Under the pieces are notes generated by a model. That model did not search any database. It was not told where the DNA came from and was given only the letters and a program-made list of their open reading frames with translations. The position numbers and the translations under genes are program-made. This document shows, in pieces, positions 7,387 to 14,022 of a stretch of DNA of 15,231 nt. Position 1 is the stretch's first letter; each line of letters starts with the position of its first letter. Source of the stretch: Hyphomicrobiales bacterium (GTDB lineage Bacteria; Pseudomonadota; Alphaproteobacteria; Rhizobiales; JALURZ01); contig JALURZ010000061.1 of the NCBI GenBank assembly GCA_027058735.1, positions 1-15,231 of the forward strand. Direction: 5' to 3'.

Positions 7387-8703
7387 TCACGCCGGCTCGC
7401 CGATCAGGTCGTATTCGTCGGCGCCGGTGATCTTCACCGATATCAGATCGCCCGCCTGAAGTTCATCGAGGCCGGGCAACAGCACCGCGCCGTCGATTTC
7501 CGGGGCGTCCCATTTTGACCGCCCGACAGCGAGGCCATCGCCGATTTCATCGATCAGAACATCCGTTGTGACACCGATCTTGCGTTGCAGCCTGGCCGCG
7601 CTGATCTTTTGCTGAACCTGCATCAAACGCTCGAAGCGCTCCTGCCTGATCTCGTCGGGCACGGGGTTTTCCAGCGCGTTGGCCCGCGCCCCGGCGACCG
7701 GCTCATACTTGAAGCAGCCGACGCGGTCGAGTTGCGCTTCGGCCAGCCAGTCGAGAAGCATCTTGAAATCGTCTTCCGTCTCGCCCGGAAATCCCGCGAT
7801 GAACGTGGAGCGGATCGCAAGATCGGGGCATTGCCGGCGCCAGTGCCAGAGCCGGTCCAGCACTTTTTCCTGATTGGCCGGGCGGCGCATCGCCTTGAGA
7901 ATGCGCGGGCTTGCGTGCTGGAAGGGAATGTCGAGATAGGGCAGCACCTTGCCGTGCGCCATCAGCGCAATGACCTCATCGACATGGGGGTAGGGGTAGA
8001 CATAGTGCAGCCGCACCCAGACGCCCAGTTCGCCCAGCGCTTCGGCCAGATCGAAAAACCTGGCCCTGACCGCGCGCTCGCGCCATTGGCTTTCGGCGTA
8101 TCTTATGTCCTGGCCGTAGGCGGAGGTATCCTGGGAAATCACCAGCAGTTCGCGAACCCCCGCGCGCGCCAATGCGTCCGCCTCGCGCAGCACATCGCCC
8201 GCCGGCCGGCTCACCAGATCGCCGCGCAGGTTCGGGATAATGCAAAAGCTGCACCGGTTGCTGCAACCTTCGGAAATTTTCAGATAGGCATAGTGGCGCG
8301 GCGTCAGCCGCAGACCCTGCGGCGGCACCAGGTCGCTCAGCGGATCATGGGCCGGCGGCAGGGCCTCGTGCACCGCCTCGATCACGGCTTCGTACTGATG
8401 GGGTCCCGATATGGCCAGCACGCCGGGGTGGGCCGCCTGGATGGCGCCGGCATCCCTGCCCAGGCAGCCGGTCACGATGACGCGGCCGTTCTCCGCCAGC
8501 GCTTCGCCGATGGCCTCCAGCGATTCTGCGCGGGCGCTGTTCAGAAATCCGCATGTATTGACGATCACAAGGTCCGCGCCCGCATAGTCGGGCGAGAAAT
8601 CATAGCCTTCCGCACGCAGGGCCGACACGATGCGCTCAGAATCCACCAGCGCCTTGGGGCACCCGAGGCTGACCAGGCCGATTGTTCCACCGCGCTGTTT
8701 CAC
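7387..8703 (-). CDS. rimO: Ribosomal protein S12 methylthiotransferase RimO
   Basis: RimO is a radical-SAM enzyme that adds a methylthio group to the conserved aspartate of ribosomal protein S12. The N-terminal UPF0004 domain carries three cluster-binding cysteines: Cys15 in LGCPKALVDSE, Cys51 in NTCGF and Cys80 in TGCLG. The radical-SAM motif CSNRCSFC provides Cys147, Cys151 and Cys154. Further hallmarks are YPYPHVD, PYLDIPFQHASPRILKAMRR and RSTFIAGFPGETEDDF. A TRAM domain fills about residues 370-438. The LGCPKALVDSE and IPFQH patterns fit RimO rather than MiaB. The start is GTG at 8701-8703. The gene is convergent with pccB (24 bases apart, no clear terminator) and divergent from pccA. It is a housekeeping gene sitting between the two carboxylase subunit genes. 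Confidence 0.95.
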   Translation of the reverse strand: MKQRGGTIGLVSLGCPKALVDSERIVSALRAEGYDFSPDYAGADLVIVNTCGFLNSARAESLEAIGEALAENGRVIVTGCLGRDAGAIQAAHPGVLAISGPHQYEAVIEAVHEALPPAHDPLSDLVPPQGLRLTPRHYAYLKISEGCSNRCSFCIIPNLRGDLVSRPAGDVLREADALARAGVRELLVISQDTSAYGQDIRYAESQWRERAVRARFFDLAEALGELGVWVRLHYVYPYPHVDEVIALMAHGKVLPYLDIPFQHASPRILKAMRRPANQEKVLDRLWHWRRQCPDLAIRSTFIAGFPGETEDDFKMLLDWLAEAQLDRVGCFKYEPVAGARANALENPVPDEIRQERFERLMQVQQKISAARLQRKIGVTTDVLIDEIGDGLAVGRSKWDAPEIDGAVLLPGLDELQAGDLISVKITGADEYDLIGEPA

Positions 8704-8779
8704 TGGCCATCGCCGCCCGATATCGCCTGCGCGCCGGCATTGCGGCGCATCACCGCCTGCATAGCCTATTGATCGTCAG

Positions 8780-8797
8780 ACACAAGCGGTTTTGTGT
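8780..8797. repeat. Inverted repeat in the rimO-pccA intergenic region
   Basis: ACACAA (8780-8785) and TTGTGT (8792-8797) are perfect 6-bp arms separated by 6 bases. The dyad lies in the 218-base divergent space between rimO and pccA. It could be an operator for a dimeric regulator acting on either gene. It does not resemble the TTTGCAAA-type site of the ScfR/PccR short-chain acyl-CoA regulators. No flanking promoter could be defined with confidence; TTTATA at 8845-8850 is a weak -10 candidate for pccA. Confidence 0.35.
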
Positions 8798-8921
8798 GGC
8801 GGTGCGAATGTGGCAATCCGGGGTGGCGGACAGCCGGCTGCTTGTTTATACCCATCTGACCCGGGCGCGCGCATTCGCCTGCCAGTTCTGGAGACGAAAA
8901 GGGGGGGGAGTTCGTCTTTCC

Positions 8922-10940
8922 ATGTTCAAGAAAATCCTGATTGCCAACCGTGGTGAGATCGCCTGCCGCATCATCAAGACCGCCCGGCGCATGGGGATCA
9001 AGACGGTCGCGGTCTATTCGGATGCCGACAGAAACGCGCTGCATGTGGAGATGGCAGATGAGGCGCTCCATATCGGGCCTGCGCCGGCCACGCGATCCTA
9101 TCTGGCAATCGAGAAAATTCTCAACGCCGTCAAAAAGTCCGGCGCCCAGGCTGTCCATCCCGGATACGGCTTCCTGTCGGAAAATGCGGCCTTCGCGCAG
9201 GCGCTGGCCGAGGCGAAGGTGGTCTTTATCGGACCCGGCGTGCACGCCATCGAGGTGATGGGCGACAAGATCGCGTCGAAGAAATTCGCCGAGGCCGCAA
9301 AAGTCAGCACCGTGCCGGGGCATCCGGGTGTCATTGCGAATACGGACGAAGCGGTGAAGATCGCCGCGCGGATCGGCTATCCGGTGATGATGAAGGCATC
9401 CGCGGGCGGCGGCGGCAAGGGCATGCGCGTCGCCCACAATGAAACCGGTGTGCGCGAGGGCTTCGAAGCGGCCATGTCGGAAGCACGCTCCAGTTTCGGT
9501 GACGACAGGGTATTCATCGAAAAATTCATTGAAAATCCACGCCATATTGAAATCCAGGTTCTGGCCGATGGTCATGGCAATGTCATTCACCTGTGTGAGC
9601 GGGAGTGCTCGATCCAGCGGCGCAACCAGAAGGTTCTGGAGGAGGCGCCAAGCAGTTTTCTCGACGCCGAGACCCGGGCGGCCATGGGCGCGCAGGCGGT
9701 CGCACTTGCGAAAGCCGTGGATTATCGGAGCGCCGGCACGGTCGAATTCATTGTCGATGACAGGAAAAACTTCTATTTCCTTGAAATGAATACGCGTTTG
9801 CAGGTCGAACATCCGGTCAGCGAACTCATCACCGGCATCGACCTCGTGGAGCAGATGATCCGTATCGCGGCGGGCGAGAAACTCAAATACGGCCAGGACG
9901 ATATCTCCATCGGGGGATGGGCGCTCGAGGCGCGCGTCTATGCCGAGGACCCCTACCGGAATTTCCTGCCCTCCATCGGACGTCTGGTCCGCTACCGCCC
10001 GCCCCGGGAAGGGACCCGCGATGGGCGCACGATCCGCATCGACACCGGTGTCGTGGAGGGGAGCGAAATCTCCGTCCACTACGATCCGATGATCGCCAAA
10101 CTGATCACCCACGGGCCGGACCGCGCCGCCGCGCTTGAGGAGATGGGCGATGCGCTGGACCAGTTCACGATCGAGGGCATCGAGCACAATATTCCGTTTC
10201 TGAGCGCCCTCAACGAGCATCCGCGATGGCGCGCGGGAGATATCACGACCGGGTTTATCGCGCAGGAATATGCCGGCGGCTTCAACGGTGTCGCGCTGGC
10301 GGGCGGCGCGCGCGACGTGCTGGTTGGCGTCGCCGCCGCGATCGACCATGTCGAAAACGAGCGCAAGCGGCTGATTTCGGGCCAGATCGAAGGCCGCAAC
10401 GTGACCTTTGCCAGCGATCGCGTGGTCAGTTTCGGCGACGACCACCAATTTATCAAACTCTCCCACGAAGAGGGCAAATTGCTGCATGTCGCCCAGGTGA
10501 CGGCGCGCGGAAAGGTTCTGGCCGAATCCGTCCTGCGCAGCGACTGGACCCCCGGACAGCCGGTTTGGCGCGGGGAAATCAATGGCCGCCCGGTCGCCGT
10601 GCAGATGCGCAAGATCGAAAACGGCGCGCGGCTGCTGCACCGCGGTGTATCGGTGGACAGCTATGTCTACACGCGCCGGGAATTTGAACTGGCCGCGCTG
10701 ATGCCAGTCAAGGAACCGCCGGATACGTCGCGGTTTTTGCTGTGTCCGATGCCGGGTCTTATGGTGTCGCTGGCGGCCGAGGTTGGAGACACGGTCGAAC
10801 CGGGGCAGATATTGTGTGTGGTCGAGGCCATGAAGATGGAGAATATCCTGCGCGCGGGCAGGGGCGGGCGCATTGTCGCCATCCATTTCGCGCCCGGTGA
10901 CACCATGGCGGTCGACGACGTGATCATGGAATTTGCCTGA
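8922..10940 (+). CDS. pccA: Propionyl-CoA carboxylase alpha subunit (biotin carboxylase and biotin carrier)
   Basis: PccA carboxylates its own biotin with ATP and bicarbonate and hands the carboxyl group to PccB. The biotin carboxylase domain covers about residues 1-445: FKKILIANRGEIACRII at the start, the glycine-rich ATP loop AGGGGKGMR (161-169), the LEMNTRLQVEHPVSE active-site segment (287-301) and EARVYAEDP (336-344). A linker/BT domain that docks on PccB spans about 460-600. The biotinyl domain covers about 605-672 with EAMKM at 635-639, and Lys638 is the biotin attachment site. The 672-residue length is standard. I chose ATG 8922, preceded by GGGGGAG at 8904-8910, because family homology begins exactly there. 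The frame stays open upstream to 8682 but that part overlaps rimO and has no homology. An acetyl-CoA carboxylase AccC is excluded by the fused biotinyl domain. Confidence 0.96.
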   Translation: MFKKILIANRGEIACRIIKTARRMGIKTVAVYSDADRNALHVEMADEALHIGPAPATRSYLAIEKILNAVKKSGAQAVHPGYGFLSENAAFAQALAEAKVVFIGPGVHAIEVMGDKIASKKFAEAAKVSTVPGHPGVIANTDEAVKIAARIGYPVMMKASAGGGGKGMRVAHNETGVREGFEAAMSEARSSFGDDRVFIEKFIENPRHIEIQVLADGHGNVIHLCERECSIQRRNQKVLEEAPSSFLDAETRAAMGAQAVALAKAVDYRSAGTVEFIVDDRKNFYFLEMNTRLQVEHPVSELITGIDLVEQMIRIAAGEKLKYGQDDISIGGWALEARVYAEDPYRNFLPSIGRLVRYRPPREGTRDGRTIRIDTGVVEGSEISVHYDPMIAKLITHGPDRAAALEEMGDALDQFTIEGIEHNIPFLSALNEHPRWRAGDITTGFIAQEYAGGFNGVALAGGARDVLVGVAAAIDHVENERKRLISGQIEGRNVTFASDRVVSFGDDHQFIKLSHEEGKLLHVAQVTARGKVLAESVLRSDWTPGQPVWRGEINGRPVAVQMRKIENGARLLHRGVSVDSYVYTRREFELAALMPVKEPPDTSRFLLCPMPGLMVSLAAEVGDTVEPGQILCVVEAMKMENILRAGRGGRIVAIHFAPGDTMAVDDVIMEFA

Positions 10941-10975
10941 GGCCCTGCCCCGGCGGGCTACCGGCGCGCGATGAA

Positions 10976-11004
10976 TTGACAGCCACCCCGGCGTGCTTCC
11001 TAAT
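10976..11004 (+). promoter_or_regulatory. Putative sigma70-type promoter for the DUF805 gene
   Basis: A perfect -35 box TTGACA lies at 10976-10981. Seventeen bases later CCTAAT (10999-11004) matches four of six -10 positions. Transcription would start near 11011, leaving a leader of about 36 bases before the ATG at 11047. The weak first half of the -10 box lowers confidence. Confidence 0.5.
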
Positions 11005-11046
11005 GGCCCGAGCTGTTGGGAACATGTTGGTTCGCGAGGGGAGCCC

Positions 11047-11403
11047 ATGGACTGGAAGTATCTTTTCACGAGTTTCGACGGCCGGATCAGCCGCGCGCCG
11101 TTCTGGACGGGGGTCGTTATCCTGTTCGCCATCAACGTCATCGTGTCGCTTGCCGCCGGCGGCGGCAGTCCTGGGATGATGATGCCGGGCTCATCGCTGC
11201 TGAGCATCATCGTCACATTGCTGCTGATCTACCCGGCGGTCGCGCTCTACGCGAAACGCTGCCATGACCGCAACAAATCGGCCTGGTGGCTGTTGCTGCT
11301 GTTCGTTCCGATTGTCGGCCTTATCTGGTTTATCGTCGATCTTGGCATTCTGGAGGGCACCAAAGGGGACAACCGCTATGGCCCCGACCCGTTGGCGGGC
11401 TGA
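11047..11403 (+). CDS. DUF805 family inner-membrane protein
   Basis: This is a small integral membrane protein of the widespread DUF805 family, whose function is unknown. Family features are FDGRISRAPFW near the N-terminus (residues 10-20), KRCHDRNKSAWW (70-81) after the second membrane segment, and GTKGDNRYGPDP near the C-terminus. Three hydrophobic segments are visible at about 19-37, 50-68 and 78-97. The first and second are joined by a short Gly/Met-rich loop. The 118-residue length is typical. ATG 11047 is preceded by GAGGGGAG (11036-11043). A longer in-frame start at 10993 would add residues upstream of the family start and is unlikely. It appears to have its own promoter. The last 28 bases overlap the 3' end of lipB on the other strand. 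Confidence 0.88.
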   Translation: MDWKYLFTSFDGRISRAPFWTGVVILFAINVIVSLAAGGGSPGMMMPGSSLLSIIVTLLLIYPAVALYAKRCHDRNKSAWWLLLLFVPIVGLIWFIVDLGILEGTKGDNRYGPDPLAG

Positions 11404-12095
11404 ATGGGGGAGGGGCCTTCGGCGCGCAGCGCAAAGACATCCTCAAAGGTCGCCTTCAGGATGTTGTCAAGCCTGTCCATGGCGGTCGGGCGTCCCAGCG
11501 CTTTCAGGCTGGTGACGCCATAGCCCTCAAGACCGCAGGGAACGATCCCGGAAAAGTGTTCCAGATCCGGGGCCACGTTCAGGCTGATGCCGTGATAGGT
11601 GACCCATTTGCGGATCCGCACGCCGATCGCCGCGATTTTTTCCTCTCTCGATGCGCCGTCGCCCGCGCGTTCGACCCAGACACCGACACGCCCGTCACGC
11701 ACCACCCCCGCGACGTCCATCCGCGCCAGCGCGGCAATGATCCAGCGTTCCAGATTCTTGACATATGCGCGGACATCGCAACGGTAGTTGCGCAGATCAA
11801 GCATCACATAGACGACCCGCTGGCCCGGTCCGTGATAGGTGTACTGGCCGCCGCGCCCGGTCTTGTGGACGGGAAACCGGTCGGCCGCCAGCAGGTCGCC
11901 CGGTCTGGCGCTGGTGCCCGCCGTATACAGCGCAGGGTGTTGCAGCAGCCAGACACATTGGGGCGCGGTGCCTGCGGCGATGGCGGCGACCCGCTGTTCC
12001 ATGAACGCAACCGCATCTTCATAAGCCACCAGCCCCGGCGAAACACGCCATTCGGCCCGCTGGCGGTTGAGTGTCTGGGAAACGTCGCTGGCCAT
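11376..12095 (-). CDS. lipB: Octanoyltransferase LipB (lipoate biosynthesis)
   Basis: LipB moves an octanoyl group from acyl carrier protein to the lipoyl domains of 2-oxoacid dehydrogenases and the glycine cleavage H protein. LipA then inserts sulfur. The catalytic pair is visible: Lys153 in the EEKIAAIGVRIRKW segment and Cys187 in GIVPCGLEGYGVTSL. The substrate-pocket motif TGRGGQYTYHGPGQ (79-92) and the LLQHPALYTAGTSA segment (50-63) also match. The length is 239 residues. ATG at 12093-12095 is preceded on its strand by CAGGA (12099-12103). The C-terminal 15 or so residues (Pro/Gly/Ser-rich) are not conserved in the family. The stop codon lies inside the 3' end of the DUF805 gene, giving a 28-base tail-to-tail overlap. 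No intrinsic terminator is visible for either gene. Confidence 0.94.
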   Translation of the reverse strand: MASDVSQTLNRQRAEWRVSPGLVAYEDAVAFMEQRVAAIAAGTAPQCVWLLQHPALYTAGTSARPGDLLAADRFPVHKTGRGGQYTYHGPGQRVVYVMLDLRNYRCDVRAYVKNLERWIIAALARMDVAGVVRDGRVGVWVERAGDGASREEKIAAIGVRIRKWVTYHGISLNVAPDLEHFSGIVPCGLEGYGVTSLKALGRPTAMDRLDNILKATFEDVFALRAEGPSPIQPANGSGP

Positions 12096-12441
12096 CTGTC
12101 CTGTTGCGGAAATGGAGCTTCGGGCCGCATCTTAAACCATTGGCGGGGTGGCGCTGTGAAGAATCGGACGGCTGGCAGTTTTTTCCGCTCACCGCATCGT
12201 CGCGCCGCTGCCGACGTTTGCCGGTCTTGATTGGCGTTGCCGTCCGGCCGGGCGCGGCGACCGCAACATTCGCGCCGCGATATCCATGCCGCGGGCAGGC
12301 GGGCCATGATCTGCAAACGCGTGCGGAGGGACCGGCCGCGCGGTGGTTAACACTCCGGTAACCACATCATGAAACGCTGCCGGCTGCGCGGTGAATCAGG
12401 CCGCCGCGCGGCGAAAAAGAGTGTCATGAAGGGTGGAACAG
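12096..12441. other. Non-coding stretch between lipB and the fliN-like gene
   Basis: These 346 bases hold no gene I can support. Open frames that cross it (for example from 12369, or the + strand frame from 11286) have no recognisable protein character. It contains the lipB ribosome-binding site at its left end, a TTAAACCAT motif at about 12133-12141, the 7-bp dyad with a CtrA-like arrangement at 12343-12365, and the ribosome-binding site of the fliN-like gene at 12429-12433. No RNA gene or terminator was recognised. Confidence 0.6.
12343..12365 (+). promoter_or_regulatory. Seven-bp dyad containing a CtrA-like site
   Basis: GTGGTTA (12343-12349) and TAACCAC (12359-12365) are perfect inverted arms around a 9-base spacer. 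Inside, TTAA (12347-12350), seven bases, then GTAAC (12358-12362) matches the alphaproteobacterial CtrA consensus TTAA-N7-TTAAC with one mismatch. It lies about 80 bases before the fliN-like start. CtrA controls flagellar genes in many alphaproteobacteria. The motif is short, so chance occurrence is possible. Confidence 0.4.
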
Positions 12442-12708
12442 GTGAATTTGATACAGTCTGTCGATGTCGATATTTCAATCGTTCTCGGTCATTCCAGAAT
12501 GCCGATCCATCAGTTGCTTCGCATGGGGCGCGGCGCCGTGATCGAACTGGAAACCGACGAAAACGAGGAGGTGTTCGTTCTCGCCAACAACGTGGTTGTC
12601 GCCAAGGGCGAAGTGATCCTGAGCGGTGAGAAGATTGCCATTTCCATCACCGAAGTCATGAAGAGTTCCGACCACATCGCCAGCCGCTATTCCATACTGG
12701 CGGCGTGA
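12442..12708 (+). CDS. fliN: Short FliN-like flagellar motor switch protein (SpoA/FliMN C domain only)
   Basis: The protein is essentially one FliM/FliN C-terminal (SpoA) domain. Matching features are VDVDISIVLGHSRMPIHQLL, RMGRGAVIELE, VLANNVVVAKGEVIL and the closing ISITEVMKSS. In flagella FliN lines the C-ring and takes part in rotation switching and export; related proteins serve type III secretion. I chose GTG 12442, with AAGGG at 12429-12433 eight bases upstream, giving 88 residues. GTG 12433 would add three residues but has a poorer ribosome-binding site. Classical FliN is usually longer because of an N-terminal segment, which is missing here. No other flagellar gene is in the window, so this is a solitary copy. 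It could be the organism's only FliN or a paralogue. A CtrA-like site lies upstream and tRNA-Leu follows. Confidence 0.82.
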   Translation: MNLIQSVDVDISIVLGHSRMPIHQLLRMGRGAVIELETDENEEVFVLANNVVVAKGEVILSGEKIAISITEVMKSSDHIASRYSILAA

Positions 12709-12742
12709 ACGCGATCCTCGGCGCGCATGCTGCTTGCGGCCC

Positions 12743-12770
12743 TTGTTGAGTGCGGGCGTTTTTGATACAT
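12743..12770 (+). promoter_or_regulatory. Putative promoter of the tRNA-Leu gene
   Basis: TTGTTG at 12743-12748 and an A/T-rich GATACAT at 12764-12770 could serve as -35 and -10 boxes, placed 30-60 bases before the tRNA. The match is only partial and the spacing is 15-16 bases, so the call is tentative. A 7-base direct repeat TGCCGGA (12776-12782 and 12787-12793) lies between this and the tRNA. Confidence 0.35.
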
Positions 12771-12800
12771 AGCCTTGCCGGAGAACTGCCGGATGATCAT

Positions 12801-12887
12801 GCGGTCGTGGCGGAATTGGTAGACGCGCAGCGTTGAGGTCGCTGTGGGGTAAAACCCGTGGAAGTTCGAGTCTTCTCGACCGCACCA
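12801..12887 (+). tRNA. tRNA-Leu, anticodon GAG
   Basis: The cloverleaf can be folded by eye. The acceptor stem pairs GCGGTCG (12801-12807) with CGACCGC (12877-12883), followed by discriminator A and an encoded CCA (12885-12887). The D arm contains the GGCGGAATTGGTAGAC block typical of leucine tRNAs. The anticodon stem CAGCG/CGCTG (12828-12832 and 12840-12844) encloses TTGAGGT, giving anticodon GAG at 12835-12837. A long variable arm (GGGT-AAA-ACCC) confirms a class II tRNA. The T arm reads GGAAG-TTCGAGT-CTTCT with one G-T pair. It reads CUC and CUU codons. Confidence 0.97.
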
Positions 12888-13023
12888 TTGTTTCGCTCAC
12901 GCTGTCGCCCTTCGGGCTGCGCTCCTCAGGCGGCGGCGCAGGGGCGCCGGGCCGTGGGTCGCGGCCTTGGAAAGGGTGTTCGCGATATTTTTCGTCCTGC
13001 CGCACCATCCTGTTTGGATGCAC

Positions 13024-13938
13024 TCACTCCTTGCCGGACGGCATGGTGCCCCCGCCGTCGTGTGAGGGGCGGCGCGCGTCGCGAATGTGCTCGAAAATGC
13101 GGGTGAAGTCGCTGCCGGGCATTGCCTTGTGCGCCTCGTTCCAGGTTGCCTCCATCAGTTCGCCCAGCCGGTTCGAAACACCGGCCGCGCGAACGCATTG
13201 CGCATAGAGCGCCACATCCTTGGCCATCAGCGCCAGGGCGAAGCCGGCATCAAATGTGCCGGTCTGTATCCGGTTCGGGAATTTGTCGTTTGTCGCGGTG
13301 TTCTGGCCGGTCGAGACGTTCAGGATCGCCAGCATTGTCCCCATGTCGAGCCCTTGGGAGAGGCCAAAGGCAATCGCTTCGGAGGTTGCCGCCATGGCCG
13401 TCGCGGACAGGAAATTGTTGAGCAGTTTCATGGCCTGGCCCTGTCCGGGCTCCTCGCCCACATGGGCCACGTTTGACCCGAAAATGCTGAAAGCCTCCGC
13501 GCCTGCGCCCAGATCGGCCGCGGATCCCGCCCACATCACGCTCAATGTGCCCGCCTTCGCGCCGCCGACGCCACCGCTGACCGGCGCATCGATGAACCCG
13601 ATACCCGCCTCACGCAGCCGCCCATGGGCCAGACGCGACGCATCGAGCCCGACAGTGGAGAGATCAATCACCCGTTCAACCTTTGATGCGGGCGCTTCTA
13701 TGATCCGATCGATCACGGCGAGCGAAACATCGCCATCAGGCAGGCTGAGAAAGACGGTGGCGGCCTTCTGCGCGACTTCCTCGATGCCGGAGGCCGCCGC
13801 CGCCTTTACGGGCGCCCGCGCGCGGGTTCCCGCCGCATCGAAAACGATGAGTTCGTATCCCGCTTCAGCGAGCCTTGCGCACATGGGCGCGCCCATCCGG
13901 CCAAGGCCGATAAATCCGCTCACCCGCCGTTTGCTCAT
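13024..13938 (-). CDS. NAD(P)-dependent beta-hydroxyacid dehydrogenase, 3-hydroxyisobutyrate dehydrogenase family
   Basis: This enzyme belongs to the beta-hydroxyacid dehydrogenase family. The Rossmann fold starts with GFIGLGRMGAPMCARL (GLGRMG at residues 11-16). The substrate-binding motif is DAPVSGGVGGAKAGTL (117-132). The catalytic lysine is Lys171 in GQGQAMKLLNNF. The all-helical C-terminal domain contains FDAGFALALMAKDVALY. At 304 residues the size is normal. I chose ATG at 13936-13938, preceded on its strand by AAGG, and not the longer frame from 14022, since the Rossmann motif begins right after it. Family members act on 3-hydroxyisobutyrate (valine breakdown), tartronate semialdehyde, threonate and others, so the substrate is uncertain. 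It is transcribed divergently from a lactonase-like hydrolase 84 bases away, suggesting shared control and perhaps a shared pathway. A CATCC/GGATG hairpin (13006-13020) lies just past its stop, without a U-tract. Confidence 0.87.
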   Translation of the reverse strand: MSKRRVSGFIGLGRMGAPMCARLAEAGYELIVFDAAGTRARAPVKAAAASGIEEVAQKAATVFLSLPDGDVSLAVIDRIIEAPASKVERVIDLSTVGLDASRLAHGRLREAGIGFIDAPVSGGVGGAKAGTLSVMWAGSAADLGAGAEAFSIFGSNVAHVGEEPGQGQAMKLLNNFLSATAMAATSEAIAFGLSQGLDMGTMLAILNVSTGQNTATNDKFPNRIQTGTFDAGFALALMAKDVALYAQCVRAAGVSNRLGELMEATWNEAHKAMPGSDFTRIFEHIRDARRPSHDGGGTMPSGKE

Positions 13939-14022
13939 GTCGTGCCTTGCGCACATTCGTGCTGTTTCATGATATCCTTGCCCCGATCCGCCCAACGCAA
14001 CCCCACACCCAGGTGCCGCCAA

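Noticed and set aside
8682..8921. An 80-residue N-terminal extension of PccA
   Set aside because: The frame is open but overlaps the rimO start and lacks homology. The family start and a ribosome-binding site coincide with ATG 8922.
8766..11216. An 816-codon open frame on the minus strand opposite pccA
   Set aside because: It mirrors pccA, has no recognisable protein motif, and such long antisense frames are common in GC-rich genes.
12907..12966. Possible terminators after the tRNA (GCCC-TTC-GGGC at 12907-12917; GGCCG/CGGCC at 12950-12966)
   Set aside because: The stems are short and neither is followed by a T tract. The T run at 12988-12992 has no adjoining stem.
12801..13023. tRNA-Leu as an attachment site for an integrated element
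   Set aside because: No integrase, no direct repeat of the tRNA 3' end and no foreign-looking genes are visible nearby.
13969..14000. Promoter for the dehydrogenase on the minus strand (TTGCGT and TATCAT)
   Set aside because: The spacing of about 20 bases is too long and both boxes are poor matches.
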